DNA from: Aurifilum marmelostoma
Lineage: Eukaryota; Ascomycota; Sordariomycetes; Diaporthales; Cryphonectriaceae
Direction: 5' to 3'
Length of the DNA: 64,000 nt
Assembly: GCA_027559495.1 (NCBI GenBank)
Contig: JAMXSV010000026.1
Location: 1,302,001 to 1,366,000 of the forward strand
Below are positions 1 to 11,822 of this stretch, piece after piece; within the stretch, counting starts at the first letter, position 1; every line of letters begins with the position of its first letter. The position numbers and the translations under genes were made by a program. The notes under the pieces were generated by a model. The model was not told the DNA's origin. It saw only the letters and a program-made list of their open reading frames with translations, and ran no database searches.

Positions 1-1
1 C

Positions 2-943
2 GTCAGTATCCCGGCGGAGCGCAAGGTAGAGGGCGGCGATTCAACCGCTTCTAAGGACGAGGGCGACCAGGAGCAGTGGGTTCTTGATGCCACCGCCTCG
101 ATGGTGGCAGGGGACGCACATCCATCCAGGATCTCTGGGCCGATCTACGAGCTGCGCGCCGTGGTGACACATTACGGTCGACACGAGAATGGCCACTATG
201 TGTGTTATAGAAGGCACCCTGTCAACACCTCTCAAGATATGAAGGGTCCCAGAACCCAAAACGAGGCCGGTTGTCCTCCGAATCTGATGGGAGACAGACA
301 AGCAGACGACGTTGACAGCGTCCACGGGGAAGAGCAAGATGAGGCTATCGCTACAGCAGCAGACCCTGAAGACCCATTTAGCGAGGACACGGACTCACAG
401 TGGTGGCGTCTCAGCGATGAGACCGTTACGCAGGTCAGTGAGCGGGACGTCCTCCTGCAGGGAGGCGTGTTCATGCTATTTTATGACTGTATCGATCCTA
501 ACTCAATCCTGATTACTCCTGGGGAAAATCTGGAGACCGGCGATGTCGGTGAAGCATCCACGGCAGCTGCTGATGGAGGCCCCAAGTCGCCTTCCTGGTC
601 TGACGCTTCCGCTGCGACTCTGTGCAATGCTGCTACGATTGAGGAGGACGGTGTGCCAGAAGTCAGCTCAACGACCCTACCTGCGGAAGAGCAGCAGGTA
701 TCTTCTTCTTCGGAGCCGGAGGTCGTTATATCGGAGGTTGAGGATCCGGCAGCCGATCCGGTGGCAGGAGAGCCCAGATTGACAAGACAAGAAGACGAAG
801 ATGTATCGCAAGCCAGTTCTCTGTCGCGGAGAAGTTCCGTGACCGTCGTGCCGGTGGAAGAAGATGCCGACACATCTGCTCTGGACGGGAAATCCATTGT
901 TCCAGGCGAGACTGCGTCTCAACATGAGGAGGTACGGGACTGA
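2..943 (+). CDS. Ubiquitin-specific protease (USP/UBP family), C-terminal part
   Basis: The reading frame is open from the left edge of the window to a TGA at 941-943, so the 5' part of the gene lies outside. The visible part holds the C-terminal half of a USP (peptidase C19) catalytic domain. The catalytic His box reads GRHENGHYVCY at about residues 57-67 of the fragment, and the last catalytic-domain block (WWRLSDETV, then GGVFMLFYD) follows after an acidic insertion of roughly 65 residues. These enzymes cleave ubiquitin from proteins with a Cys-His-Asp/Asn triad; the Cys box is not in view. The remaining 150 residues are an acidic Ser/Glu-rich tail, probably disordered. The family is secure; which UBP orthologue it is cannot be decided from this fragment. 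The gene converges on the P450 gene downstream. Confidence 0.9.
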   Translation, partial: VSIPAERKVEGGDSTASKDEGDQEQWVLDATASMVAGDAHPSRISGPIYELRAVVTHYGRHENGHYVCYRRHPVNTSQDMKGPRTQNEAGCPPNLMGDRQADDVDSVHGEEQDEAIATAADPEDPFSEDTDSQWWRLSDETVTQVSERDVLLQGGVFMLFYDCIDPNSILITPGENLETGDVGEASTAAADGGPKSPSWSDASAATLCNAATIEEDGVPEVSSTTLPAEEQQVSSSSEPEVVISEVEDPAADPVAGEPRLTRQEDEDVSQASSLSRRSSVTVVPVEEDADTSALDGKSIVPGETASQHEEVRD

Positions 944-1998
944 ATTTCTCTTGTTGCTATTATCAATCTGGCCACACATAAGAGGGGGGGGGGAGAGTGC
1001 GCAGGACGGTCCGTCATTTGATTTTTGCATAGCGTTGGTGTTCATGGATACGGAATTACCATCGAGAAGGCGTCTTGACTATTTCGAGGATCAAATCGCA
1101 GCGAACATCAATAAACATGCCTTTACTGGGCAGTTTCAAAGTGATCGTGTTGCTTGTCCACAGAACAATGAAATGTTCCTAAACGCCGGGGGTGGCGGGA
1201 CTTGACTGTTCAGCCAGATGATGATGAAATTTCTTCTTGCAGAAATGTGCCACGGTACCTGAGTGTCAAGGGATGGCTGTGCAGAGTCCTCTTCTTTTAT
1301 GAGGATCCAGAATAGCGGATCGCCATCTGCTCAATAATGCTCATCTTCTGTCTGTGATGCTATATATGTGCAATGATACCATGCAGATTGCTGGATCGTT
1401 TGTAGAAACTCGACTCCTACCCCAACGCCAGGTGTGTGTGTGTGTGTAAATCCTCGTCCTATGTACAATTGAAAAGTTGTTTGTTTGTTTGTGTGTAGAA
1501 AAAGAATATAAGTATGATGACCGACCGTCCATGGTACGACAGGTTGGCTCCGGGCCCCTTTTGCCGCCAGCCTGTCTTGTTTTGTTGGATTTCTTCCTCT
1601 TTCCTTTTCCCAACTATATCGCCGTCCGGTAATTGGACTGAGGGATCTATGGTGCCGATAGGCACATGTTTTTGGCCCATTGTTGTCATTTCAGCCCATC
1701 CCATACCCAAGCCCTCAAGCTTGTCTTGCATGATATGCTCGCTCCTGGCTTTTGTGCCTGTGCGTCTATAATTGTTCGAGTTCCATACCCTTTCATTAAC
1801 CGCCACCGTTTTGCAAACGAGGGATTGAATGCCCACACACTTTCTCTGGCCGATGTCCTGACCAGTCCGAATCTTCCCCTTTCTGACAATGAATATTGCG
1901 TTCGCACTGGGTATCATTGCGTCGGCGTCTCCGTCGATTCGTGTTTCTCATTTTCCGGAATCAAAAAGGAAAAGGGCCTCCACTGCGCTGGCCGATGT
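944..1998. other. Convergent intergenic region (USP / P450 3' ends)
   Basis: About 1 kb between two convergent stop codons. It should hold both 3' UTRs. The only structure seen is a (GT)8 microsatellite at 1432-1447 and a TTTG/TTGT-rich stretch around 1475-1496. Open frames here are short and unconvincing. Confidence 0.6.
1432..1447. repeat. (GT)8 microsatellite
   Basis: Perfect GT dinucleotide run in the intergenic region. Confidence 0.95.
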
Positions 1999-3464
1999 TC
2001 AGTTCTCTACGGTCCTCCGTCTGAACAAGAGCTCGGCATTGGGGTCAGGCGACTTTGTCATCATCAACACCATGGATTTTGGCCTGCCTTGGCCCTCCCT
2101 GAGCCTCACCTCGTAATTTATGAGGAAGTAGGCCAGTATCATCTTGATCTCGTTGCCGGCGAAGAAGCGCCCAGGACACGCTGCCTTGCCTGCGCCGAAG
2201 TTCATGTTGTCGCTGATGCTGGTAAACTGGTACCGGTTCGCGTCGTCCTCGGTCCGCTGGCGCATCCGGAAGAAACGTAGCGGGTCGAACTTCTCGGGCT
2301 CTGAGTAGTACCGCTCGTCGTGGGAGAAGCCGCTGAGAGGGGCCAGCAGTTTGGTCCCTGCGGGCAGGTGTGTCCCATCCGAGAGGGTTATGGGCTGCCG
2401 CACCTTGCGGATGAAGGAGGTCACGTTGCCCGACAGCCGCTGGACCTCCTTCATGAAGCTGTCGAGCTTCTTGAGCTTGGTCATCGAGTCCTTCCTCGCC
2501 CAGCCGCTGTTGTTATCCCCGCCCTCCAGCACGGCGATAGCCTCCTGTCTCAGCTCCTCTGCGACCTCGGGGTTCGCAGCCAGGTCGTACATGCAGTCCA
2601 CAAGCAGATTGTTGGTGGTGTGGATGCTGGCCGCACTCAGGAGGAGCTGCAGCTCCGCCTGCGTGTGGAAATCTGTCCTCTCCTCCTCGGGCAGGGCGTC
2701 CAGCAGCCACTGTATGAAGTCGTCCTCCTTCTCATATCCGGGGCACTGCATGTCGCGCAGTCGCTCCCTGATAATCGGCACCAGCATCGCCTTCGCCTTT
2801 TCCGTGTCCTGCCTGATCTTGCCCAGGTCTGACACCAGGTACTGTCCGATGGGCCGCAGCCACTCGGGGAAGAATTGGAGCTTCACGAGCGCGAGGAAGA
2901 TGTGGATGGCAAAGTTGACCGATGTGTCCATCCAGGCCTCCTGGCGGCAGATCGAAGGACCCACGAAGGCGCGCCCGCTTGTGCGTGCCACGCACCGCAG
3001 GCCGAAAGGCTGGAATTTGACAGGCGTCCAGTCCTTGCACTCGGGAAACTCGGTGGCCGTCATGAATTCGACTTCCTCCTTCAGCTGGGGTATCAACCGA
3101 GCCAGGTTCTGTGTCAACCTTGTTCGGATCAAAGTCGGCAGGATGTCCTGGTGTCGCTCGGGACAAAACTTGGTGTACTTGCTCATCAATGCCTATATGA
3201 CTAGGGTCAGTATATGACCCAGTATACCAAGCGACCGTTACAACCACTATTCAGGGGCGTGTCGGGATTCTTCTGACCTCGCTGAGCGCTTCTCTAGCAC
3301 TGAGAACCTCCTCGGGCAGGGTTCTCAACTCATTGATGAAATTGGTTGGTACCAAAACTTGAAGACCCTCCGTCGCCTTGATCTGGTAGACCTGGTCATG
3401 AAACTGTTCTCCGAGTCAGCGTCACCACGTCCACAGAGCATTAACGAATGTATATGTATGTATG

Positions 3465-3500
<36 letters not shown>

Positions 3501-3859
3501 CATGCATATCCACATACCTTGAGGTAAGAGTCCCGGACCAGAGTCTCTGCGTCAAAATACCATTTTAATATAGACGCCTTGTAGAAGGGAACGTTCTTGA
3601 CCCTGTTTGACTTGGCTGCCTGTGCCGACTGGAACCACCAGACGCCTAGTAATACCAGGCCTATGGTGATGTAGTAGCTGAGGTGCTGAGGCCGTACTAC
3701 CACGGGAGCGGCCTGGACGAAGTCGATGGATGACGAGTCCATGCTCAGATACCGCCCGTACGACGAGGTATTGACGGACATGGGGGAGATGGGGCAGCAC
3801 GAGTAAGTTGATGGCTGCGAGACTGTGATCGGACTCGTGTGGCTCGATGTCTTACACAT
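1999..3859 (-). CDS. Cytochrome P450 monooxygenase, ent-kaurene-oxidase-like
   Basis: Three exons on the minus strand: 3859-3518, 3403-3278 and 3192-1999, giving about 553 residues. Intron 1 has a GTATGT donor; intron 2 has a weaker GTCAGA donor, a CTGAC branch site and a TAG acceptor. All junctions are phase 0. A membrane anchor lies at residues 60-77 (YYITIGLVLLGVWWF). An ExxR motif (EVQR) sits near residue 400 and the heme loop FGAGKAACPGRFF places the ligand Cys near residue 495. The I-helix reads SIHTTNN, without the classic A/G-G-x-D/E-T. Segments such as SKYTKF and TEFPECKDWTPVKFQPF are typical of the fungal ent-kaurene-oxidase-like P450s, which act on terpenoid or other lipophilic substrates in the ER. 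The substrate is unknown; no terpene cyclase is nearby. The 5' Met is uncertain: M27 and M40 are alternatives that would give a more usual short N-terminus. Confidence 0.9.
3451..3497. repeat. TATG/(TA)n microsatellite inside P450 intron 1
   Basis: A TATG-rich stretch runs into about 14 TA dinucleotides (3469-3496). It makes up roughly 40% of the 114-nt intron 1 of the P450 gene. Confidence 0.9.
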
Positions 3860-5470
3860 GGCCACTGCGGAAAGGAGAGGTCTTTGGGGCTGCTCTATGG
3901 AAGGATAGGATTCCCCAAATACAGGCGTTGTCTCCTGTGGTGATGTCTTGTTGCTGTGAAGGAGAGCAATGAGGAAGATAGGAAGGAGACGAGAGGGTTT
4001 TGAGCGGCTCGAGAACGACAGGCCGGGAGGTGAGCGCCGAGGAGAGCGGCCATCTGCAGTCGCGGTGGAAACAAGACCAAGACGGAATAGAGGACGGATA
4101 AGAATAAAGTAGAGACGACGTAGGAGGGCTCCCGATGGTGGGATGACGAAGAAATGTTTCGGAAGGAGGACGAACGGCTGATGTGCTTCCCGGTGTGGCA
4201 GTAATATGGAAGAGAGGCAAGGGGAAAGGGAAGGGGAAGGAGGAAGAGCAGAGAGGAGAGAGGAGAGTGACAAAGACAAGTCTCTCTCTGTGTGTGTCTC
4301 TCTCGACTTGCAATCACCCACACCGTCTTAAGAAAGATAAAGAATTATCGAGGGAGAAAAGAAGGAAGACCAACACGAAACCCGTCCGTGAGTGGTCTGT
4401 TGATTACAGAGACATAAGAATGCGGTAAGGGCTGGATCCGCTGGAAGGAGGAATGCCTATAACAAGGAGACGGGCCAGTTTCTTGAGACCTGCTGGGCCC
4501 GGATGTTTTGTCAAGCCGAGGATGAGGGAGAACAAGCTTCAAGACAGACGGCTTAGATACAAGAAAGAAGAGACGGCGACGGGTCGGTATGGAGACAACA
4601 TCAGCTCGAGGCAGGAGACAGAGGCCAAAGTGCTACACTACCTGTCTCCTCGTCTGCCGCGGGAGCACAGCTTGCCAGAATGACACACAAAACACCGAGC
4701 CCATACAAGAACCGCGACATGACCGACGGCTTGGCATCGCTTCAAATGGCACAGATGGGGAAGCGGCCATTCCGCGCCAGCGCTGTGCTGCGCTGACCCG
4801 TCGTCATGGTATCTCCCGTGGAGGGCGAGAGGCCGGAGGAGAGAAAGGGGACAGACATGCCTGACCCTTCACCCGCGCGAGCCTGTGCCCTGGCCACTGC
4901 ACGCAGCCCCTGGTGCTCCTCCTTCCTTGTGTTGATTTGTTTCTGAAGCACAAATGCAGAAGAAAAAGAAGCAGGGCGGGAGGAGCCCGGTTCCAGGCTG
5001 TCACAGAGTATCAACGGAGGGTTCTTCTTGCACCAGTGAGCCATTCAGGCGACGTTGCGGAGGAGCAGGATGAGACGTTGATTTGCTGCTTCCCATCTGA
5101 AACGGGCCAACTTTGGGGAAGGAGACGGGATCACCTGCAGCCGCGTCTCGCCTGGGACCAGGTAGAGGCTGATGCTGTTAGTGGGTGGGGCCTCAGGCTG
5201 CAGCTGTGCCTTGTTAGCATATCAGCAACTCCACCGTGGTGTATACTAACACCACACTAGTGAGCTGAAGCTGGGGGCAGCTATCTCGCCTCAGAGGCAA
5301 GCCCCTGTACCGCCTGCTGGACCGTGCTCCCAACCTCAACCGTTTGTTGTCGCAGCTGTATCGCAGCCCCTCCCAGCGACCTTCTCTGCAAGGTCTGGCG
5401 TATGTGGGCATACGACGACGCCACGCACCATGCACACTACAAGCCTGACTGACAAGTGATTACGTTGACC
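3860..5470. other. P450 upstream region, no supported gene
   Basis: The first few hundred bases on the minus strand are the promoter and leader of the P450 gene. They include a purine/pyrimidine-skewed tract (4205-4270, GA-rich on the plus strand) followed by CT and GT repeats (about 4280-4305). Beyond 4400 only short overlapping open frames without recognisable domains are seen. Confidence 0.5.
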
Positions 5471-5499
5471 CTTTGCTTACACAGAACCACTGTCAGAGG

Positions 5500-6443
5500 C
5501 AAGCCAGGTAGGTTGTTTGTGTGCTTATTGACAAGCTTCTTGTTGTAGGAGGATCTCCCCCGATGACAGCCCGTCAGCTGGTCCATCTGGGGTTCCACCA
5601 CCTTGCGGCTCTCCCGTCTACCCCGGCTGGCCGGGTCTTACCATCTCATCTTCTTGTGTTCTACACAGACATCTACCGGTCCGAGAGGCAACACGACTCC
5701 CGAAACCCAGCGCATACGGAATGTTGCTGGTCCCGCTTGTTCTGGTGGTTGTTGCTGTTGTTGGAGCATTCGTCAGCTGCCGTGACATTAACACAGGATG
5801 AGGTGAACGATCCATCGAATAACCTACCGATTGGAGTCCTGCTGCGAAGCCACCGCATGCCGTCCACATGTGTCGGCTTCTACCCAACAGCCACAATTGT
5901 CTAGAGAGGAGGCTGACATGCAGCGACTGTACCTACCGACACGGCAATACGGCACCACGGCCCTATCTGGAGCGGCAGTTGAAAACAAGCTCAGTCACAG
6001 ACCCCCCCGCCGCCCCTCCTAGAAAGTACTCCTGCCAAGACCTGTTCCGGCAACTGATGTGAGCGGGTCACGATCCCGGTCTGCAGGTTCGTGTTCCACA
6101 ATGGTTCGCCTTGCGAGCGGGGCCCTGTTTTTTAAGGCTGTAGATTAGGTTCCCGATTGGGCCCCGTGCTCGAGGTGATGATGGCATCTTCAACCTCAAG
6201 TCTGACATCTCATATCGCCGAGGCATGGCCATAGCTGCCACGGCGCATGGTCCGAGGGCAGCTGTCGGCGACAGAAAGCTCGGAACCCCCACGAGCCCCA
6301 TATCGATTCTGGAATCAGCCCAGGAGGCCGACAACTCTATTCTTGGGATTGATGACGATCATGCTGTGGTTTTCAACAAATATGAGCTTGGTGCGTGGTT
6401 CTTTGCTCAACGAATTCAGACGCGAGGTACAAACATCTCTTGA
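5500..6443 (+). other. Possible unresolved multi-exon gene (small membrane protein?)
   Basis: I do not recognise a family. Several pieces look coding but I could not join them into one model. There is a GTAGGT...TTGTAG intron-like segment (5511-5549) and a GTCTTA...CACAG segment (about 5635-5667). A strongly hydrophobic stretch encoded from ATG 5720 (LVPLVLVVVAVVGAFV) could be a membrane span or signal peptide. A hydrophilic Cys-containing segment lies at about 5915-6060, with a possible GTGAGC donor at 6059. A 73-codon open frame runs at 6225-6443. Frames differ between the pieces, so introns or decay are required. It could equally be chance. Confidence 0.2.
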
Positions 6444-9260
6444 GCATCATTCAGTTCTGCCGGTAGAGGCTTGGCCCAACCAGGAACCTCCAGTCACCGC
6501 GCTCTTGGCCTCCTGAACGAGGAGGATATCGAGGGTACACAGGGCATAACCCAAATACAAGCTCCTTTCCATGACAGATAGTCATCCGGATACCAAAAAT
6601 AGAATTATGATGTTTCACTTAATTGACATATTGGAAACACTTACGTGGCCTGTTCCTTGTTTTCCCACGGGCTGTGCCTGACGCATACGTGAGCCTTTGT
6701 ATCTCAGATCTCGTACTCTCTATCATCACACGGGATGGCATTGCGACAGCAACTATACAGCCCGTGGGGCGTCCGTCATATGGCCATGAATTCTAGGTCA
6801 GACATACAAATGACCACTGGGTTAGCTTTAAGATGCTTCTGGGTCCTTGATGTAGATGGAGCTGGATATCCTGTAGCGTGATTGGAACAACAATGTCCGC
6901 GGGTGCTTAGTTCGACAGGATCAGACCACTTGCCCCTGCAACTACGTCGGCCAGTCCGCTTTCTGGCGTTGCAGCAGTGCTGCGAGCACTAAGAAGAAAA
7001 GGATCGAGAAGGGCTCCCACGACCAGGCTGGTTCCAGATTCTGTGGAAGCCTAACACTGTCGGCTCACGCACTTGTAGACGGGACAGCGAGGTTGAGTAT
7101 CAATTTCCTGCAACAGGAAAACATTGGCCATAGACTCGCCATTTTGATATATGCAGGAACTAGTGAGCTCGGTTGCTTTGCCTATATAATGACTAGAACT
7201 GAAACCTTTGTTTAGAAGTCTCGTCGTAGTTATCACAAGGTTAGCGTCGGAGGGCAAAGACGGCATAACAGTTTGGGGGAGGGACGATTTTCAAGGAGTA
7301 GGACTTGAAGCCTCCCATACCACAAGCAGCAAACAGACGAGTCTTTCGACGACGCGATATATCAAGCGCAAAATCGTGTCGATTACAGAGCTCTCGCCGG
7401 CTCCATAGACAGACTCGGAATTGAGTGCTGGAGACCCTGGACCCAGCAGACTTACTTCCTGCCAGTCACAGTCTCGTGATGAGAAACACTGAGCACCGAT
7501 ACAATATCACGATGAAAGACTAACTGATTGGGATTACGCGGACTTTCTTCAAAACACTTGCAGCGTACTTCTCAGCAGAGCCAGCTGTGTGCGGGTGAGG
7601 ACGGGCTCTAGAGTTACAATCCTAATGCGAGTATACACTCCTGCGGTTTAGATAGCATACAATACGGAGACAAGGTTCGAAATATGTCTCTGGGACAGGA
7701 CTTGGCTTTTGAGTTCATGATTTCTTCTCATCTCAATCTGCCTTTCTCCCCGTGTCTTATTAGAAACCGACCTGGACCGTGTTCAGTAGAGCAGAGAAGC
7801 TGGCATAGGGAAGAGCTATGTTCGTATGCCAGATTCATTTTATGCATGGTGATCAGCCTGTGATATTCTGTATAGACCACGAATTCATGGCTGCTTGCGC
7901 TAGAGATGGCTATGCTTTTAGCTCCCAAGTGCTCGCCTGACAGGTTGTTATTCATTACTTCACAGCTGTGATATCTTGCTTCCAAAGCTTCGAGCAACTT
8001 CCTCCCGTCTGAATGCCTATGACCTATGCGACCGTGAATCAACGGCTACTTCGGCTGAGTCTACTATGGCAGATGCCAATGATTTTTCTGACTGGTTGGA
8101 AATGAAAATGAGACTCACGTCTAAAGCTCTGGCACAGTGTGTCTTTACGTGAAGAGTCTGGGCAATCCGTGATAGCTGCATGTGTATGAAGGCTTGGTCT
8201 GGGCATGTGGCCCTACCTTAGAGAACATAGCCCCTGTGTTCTAACCTTGCAACGCAGTGAGCAGTGCCCTTCTGACTGACTGGAACACTTCAAGTTCGTA
8301 TGGTGCTAACCTCAGGTCACTGAGCCAGGCCCCCGTTCCTTTAGATTGCCATGTCATAGCCGGACAACGCGTGGACAGGTTCGGAAAGACTAACCACAAG
8401 TTCTTCCAGAGAGTCATCACATGCCACATTCAGGCCACTGATACAAGTGTCATCAAGAAGCAAGGTGACAAGTCACAAAGACAGCCAGCTGAGCAACACA
8501 TCAGCTTCGTGGGCACCAAGCGGATATTGCGGCAACCTTATATTGTGCCATCTCTATGTCGATGGACATAATGGTACTTCCACATCCTCTTTACATTGAC
8601 GTTGGCTAATGAGCTCTCTGCATCAAGGTTCCCGAGCGTGCCGATAATGTCCATATTAAATGGGCCTGTGACGACCACGAACACCGTGGCATCAATAAGA
8701 GGAGCTGGGAGTTGGCCGTGTGAGGAGCAGACGGCTATGTGAGCCACGGTAGCCGGTCTGTGTCGCACACAACGCTCCGGTTTTTCCCCTTGAGGGTGGT
8801 GGGACGGTCTCGGACAGTGAGACATCAGACTTGATATTTTTTGCTTGACGCGAAATCTTCGATCCTGTCGACAGGGTGGACCAAGCAGCCTTGTACACCG
8901 CCTGTGTAGTCCCGAAAACCTCCGTCTTGTTTTGCCTCGGACCGATGTGACAGTAATAGATGCCAGGATACGAGATCCTTTTTTCCCGTCTTCCCCGGAG
9001 TTCTGAAACAGGATGCGCGCTCGGCCCTGCCGAGTGCTGACTTTTTGTTCTTTTGCCAGGAACAGCAACAACAACAACAGTATTGTCCTGCGCATGTCGC
9101 GGACTTGTTCAGTATCTCTCGAGCACGTCGCGGCCGACAGTTGCCCTGGCTCCAGTCTCAACAAAATGCATTGTCGTGCTGTCACCGTCGACGTGGCGCC
9201 TTAGCTGCCTGACCAGCTCACATTTTGCGGACACCAACGCATGCAGGCTTGCTTTTCCTT
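6444..9260. other. Gene-poor region, no supported gene
   Basis: Roughly 2.8 kb that is less GC-rich than the gene-containing parts, with frequent stops in all frames. The longest open frames (about 8538-9185 on the minus strand, 7728-8042 on the minus strand) lack an early ATG, recognisable domains or obvious splice partners. It could be an old, decayed sequence, but I see no transposase or reverse-transcriptase motif. Confidence 0.45.
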
Positions 9261-9659
9261 GTGTCATGGCGATGTCTCGTTTACAAGGGGTTGGTTAAAT
9301 TGCTGTGCCACATATAATCTTATCAGATCGATCACAGGTCGAGGATTGGCTGGTCCGACAAGGGGGGCGGGAAGAAACACAAGACAAAGCGAATACGTCC
9401 GACCTCGGCCGTAGCCCAGAGCCAGCGATTGATAAAGATGGGGCCGATGTGAGAGACCCTCTACTCGGCACTGTTTCCACACTGTGTTTCGGCTTCTCCT
9501 GACCCTGCTTTTCGCGCGACCGAAGCGGACCTCCTGCCCGTTGGGAAGTGGGCGGGCAAGCAGAGGAGGGTGGCCCGGCTCCTTCCCCGGCTTTCCAAAA
9601 CACAAGGCCACGTTGGGCTACGCAAGGTTCTTTCGTCGTGGTGGTAGGGAACGAAAAAG

Positions 9660-9680
9660 GGGGGGGGGGGCGGGGGGGGG
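9660..9680. repeat. Interrupted poly-G tract
   Basis: A run of about ten G, one C, then about nine G. It is one of many long G/C mononucleotide runs in the intergenic parts of this window. Confidence 0.9.
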
Positions 9681-11346
9681 AAGGGAGTGGGAAAGGGATT
9701 AAGATTGTTTCCAGAAGGACTGATGGCGTGGCAGCGCATCCACCCTTGCTGTGACGCTGCGACGAGAAGAGCAGCCGGGACTCTGCATACTGCAGGCGCT
9801 TGATAAAGGCCATTCCTAGACTTCTAATAGGGCGCCTGGTTTTAGGATGGTGTTTTTTGTTTTCGCCCCTCTTTCAGCTGGCTGGTCCCTCGGCATTTTG
9901 GCTTCACTTCGGGTGTGAGAAGGAAGGAAAAAAAAAAAGAGAGAGAGGTAGGACAAAGCATTTCGGGAAAGGAGGGGGGAAACAAGAGATTATCAGATGG
10001 AGCGATAATCACGGGTGTCATGCCGAGGGTTTATTTCCGGCTTGTCAGGTCACAATCTGATCAATCAATTAATTGAGCAAGCAGCATCCCCAGCATTCTT
10101 GGGGAGGATCCTTGAGGGCCAGCTTGTCCATCGAAAACCCACACAGCCCTGGCACTGCAAGCCACGGGGCACACGCAGCAGGATGGGGTAGAAGGAGAAG
10201 CGCGCGCATGAGCGTCCACCTCATCAATCAATCCCATGCGAACACGAAACCAAATTTAGAGCCAGAAATCCTGTTGTTGGCGGGAAGGAAAATAAAAAGG
10301 AAAAGAAAAGCTGAATTTTGTCGAGCGCGATCTTGATCACCACCACCCTCCTCCCTTCCATCCGTCCACACCCACCCTTTCATCCATCCCCACATAAGCC
10401 GATGACTGCCGTGTCATGTCATGCTACCAAGTATGTCGTGTCATAAAGTAACTCCTTCGAGTGCACTGTTCAACCTGTGCACCGGTCATTGTACTCGGGT
10501 ACAGTAGTACGTCTTGAAATTCGGAAGGACACGGACGCTGTCAGGCCACATGCAATTTGACTTTCATTTTACGCCATCTGATTCGGGACCCGGAGTGCGC
10601 CGTGTGTACGGCGACGGTATCATTCATGGTAGATGCCGGCAGCTGCACGCTGGCCGCACCATGCTGGCCTGACTCTGCTATCGTGCAGTGCCATATTGTA
10701 GTTAGTTACTGGTGATGGCGTGGCCAGCAACCGGAAGAAATCCGTCGACGGAGCCAAGGCCGACAGGTGTACAAGCCTCCCCTTGGAACTCGTACGCGTC
10801 TTGCTCCGATTTTGGGAAAGGGAGAACAGGGCCACCCTGTGACGCGATGGTGTCGTGTCAGCCAGGAAAGTAAAGCGTTGAAAAAAAAAAAAAAAATGAC
10901 ACGCAGCAGAAAATCCGGTCGATCTCATCCGGTTCTGTAGAAGGGGGGGGGAGGAAAGGGAAAAAGGTGGGGAAGAGTTTACAGCGGGTCACAGGGGGGG
11001 GCATGCAGCAGAGGTCCAGGGCTACGGGGAAACGCTGCTGTGCATCCCTACCTGGGCCAGAAGCCCCCATCGGGCCCTGCTGTACCCATCTGAACTGGGG
11101 CTCCCCCAAAAAACCTTAAGCGGACACAGTGTGTGCCGCGTCATACTCTGATAGGCCAATGCCCCCCCCAAAACTATGAGGTAGTAGGGGGCGAAAGGCC
11201 CAAAGCCTCTGCACAATTCATCTTGTGCCCGGTTCCACACATGCCATCACTTTGACATAGTTTATCTGATCCTCACCAAAAAGGGCGGCCCTTCCCACCT
11301 CTTTTTAGCAGGCCCTTCTGCAAAGTGAATGGTCAGGGTGGCTTTT

Positions 11347-11363
11347 ATCATCATCATCATCAT
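11347..11363. repeat. ATC trinucleotide repeat
   Basis: Short perfect (ATC)n run followed by imperfect ATT/ATC units, in the upstream region of the FNR-type gene. Confidence 0.85.
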
Positions 11364-11822
11364 TCATCATTATTCACCCTTCTGGCCCTGCTGACCAAAG
11401 GCACGCCCTGCCACTCCGCCCGCCCGCCTCTCTCACTCACCCCTCCTCTTCTCCTCCTGCTTTGACTTGTCTCGGTCATCATCCAGTAATCAGTGACTGC
11501 AACATCATTCACAATTTTTGCATCCTAACCTTCTTATTCCTGCTCATAAGGAGACCAACAATCGACCGTGGCTCTCGCGTCTAGTTTTCGACCCATATCA
11601 CTCTTTCCACAGAGTGGTTCATGCAGCCGGCTCTTTAGTCTTGTCAAGTCACTGCCACCACTGCCGCCCCTCCTGCCAGCCGGCCGAGGCCACAACCCGA
11701 GTCACGACCCCAAACTCTTCCTCCCACTTGTCAGCCGCAGCCTTCAACCTACAACCCTCCTGACTCTTGCTGCAACCACCCTACACACTGCAGCAGCAGC
11801 AACAATCAGCCCAATCTTCAAG

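Larger units (their letters stand above)
9261..11822. other. Gene-poor region with homopolymer tracts; 5' region of the FNR gene
   Basis: No convincing gene. The stretch carries unusually long G and A runs: a G10-C-G9-type tract at 9660-9680, an A run near 10880-10895 and G runs at 10945-10953 and 10995-11002. An ATC trinucleotide repeat lies at 11347-11363. The last few hundred bases, C/T-rich up to the ATG at 11823, are probably the promoter and leader of the downstream reductase gene. Confidence 0.5.

Noticed and set aside
7660..7710. GGTTCGAAAT, another B-box-like string
   Set aside because: The flanks form only a 5-bp hairpin, not a tRNA cloverleaf.
8538..9185. 215-codon minus-strand open frame
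   Set aside because: The apparent start is GTG, the first half is low-complexity Arg/Ser, and no domain is seen.
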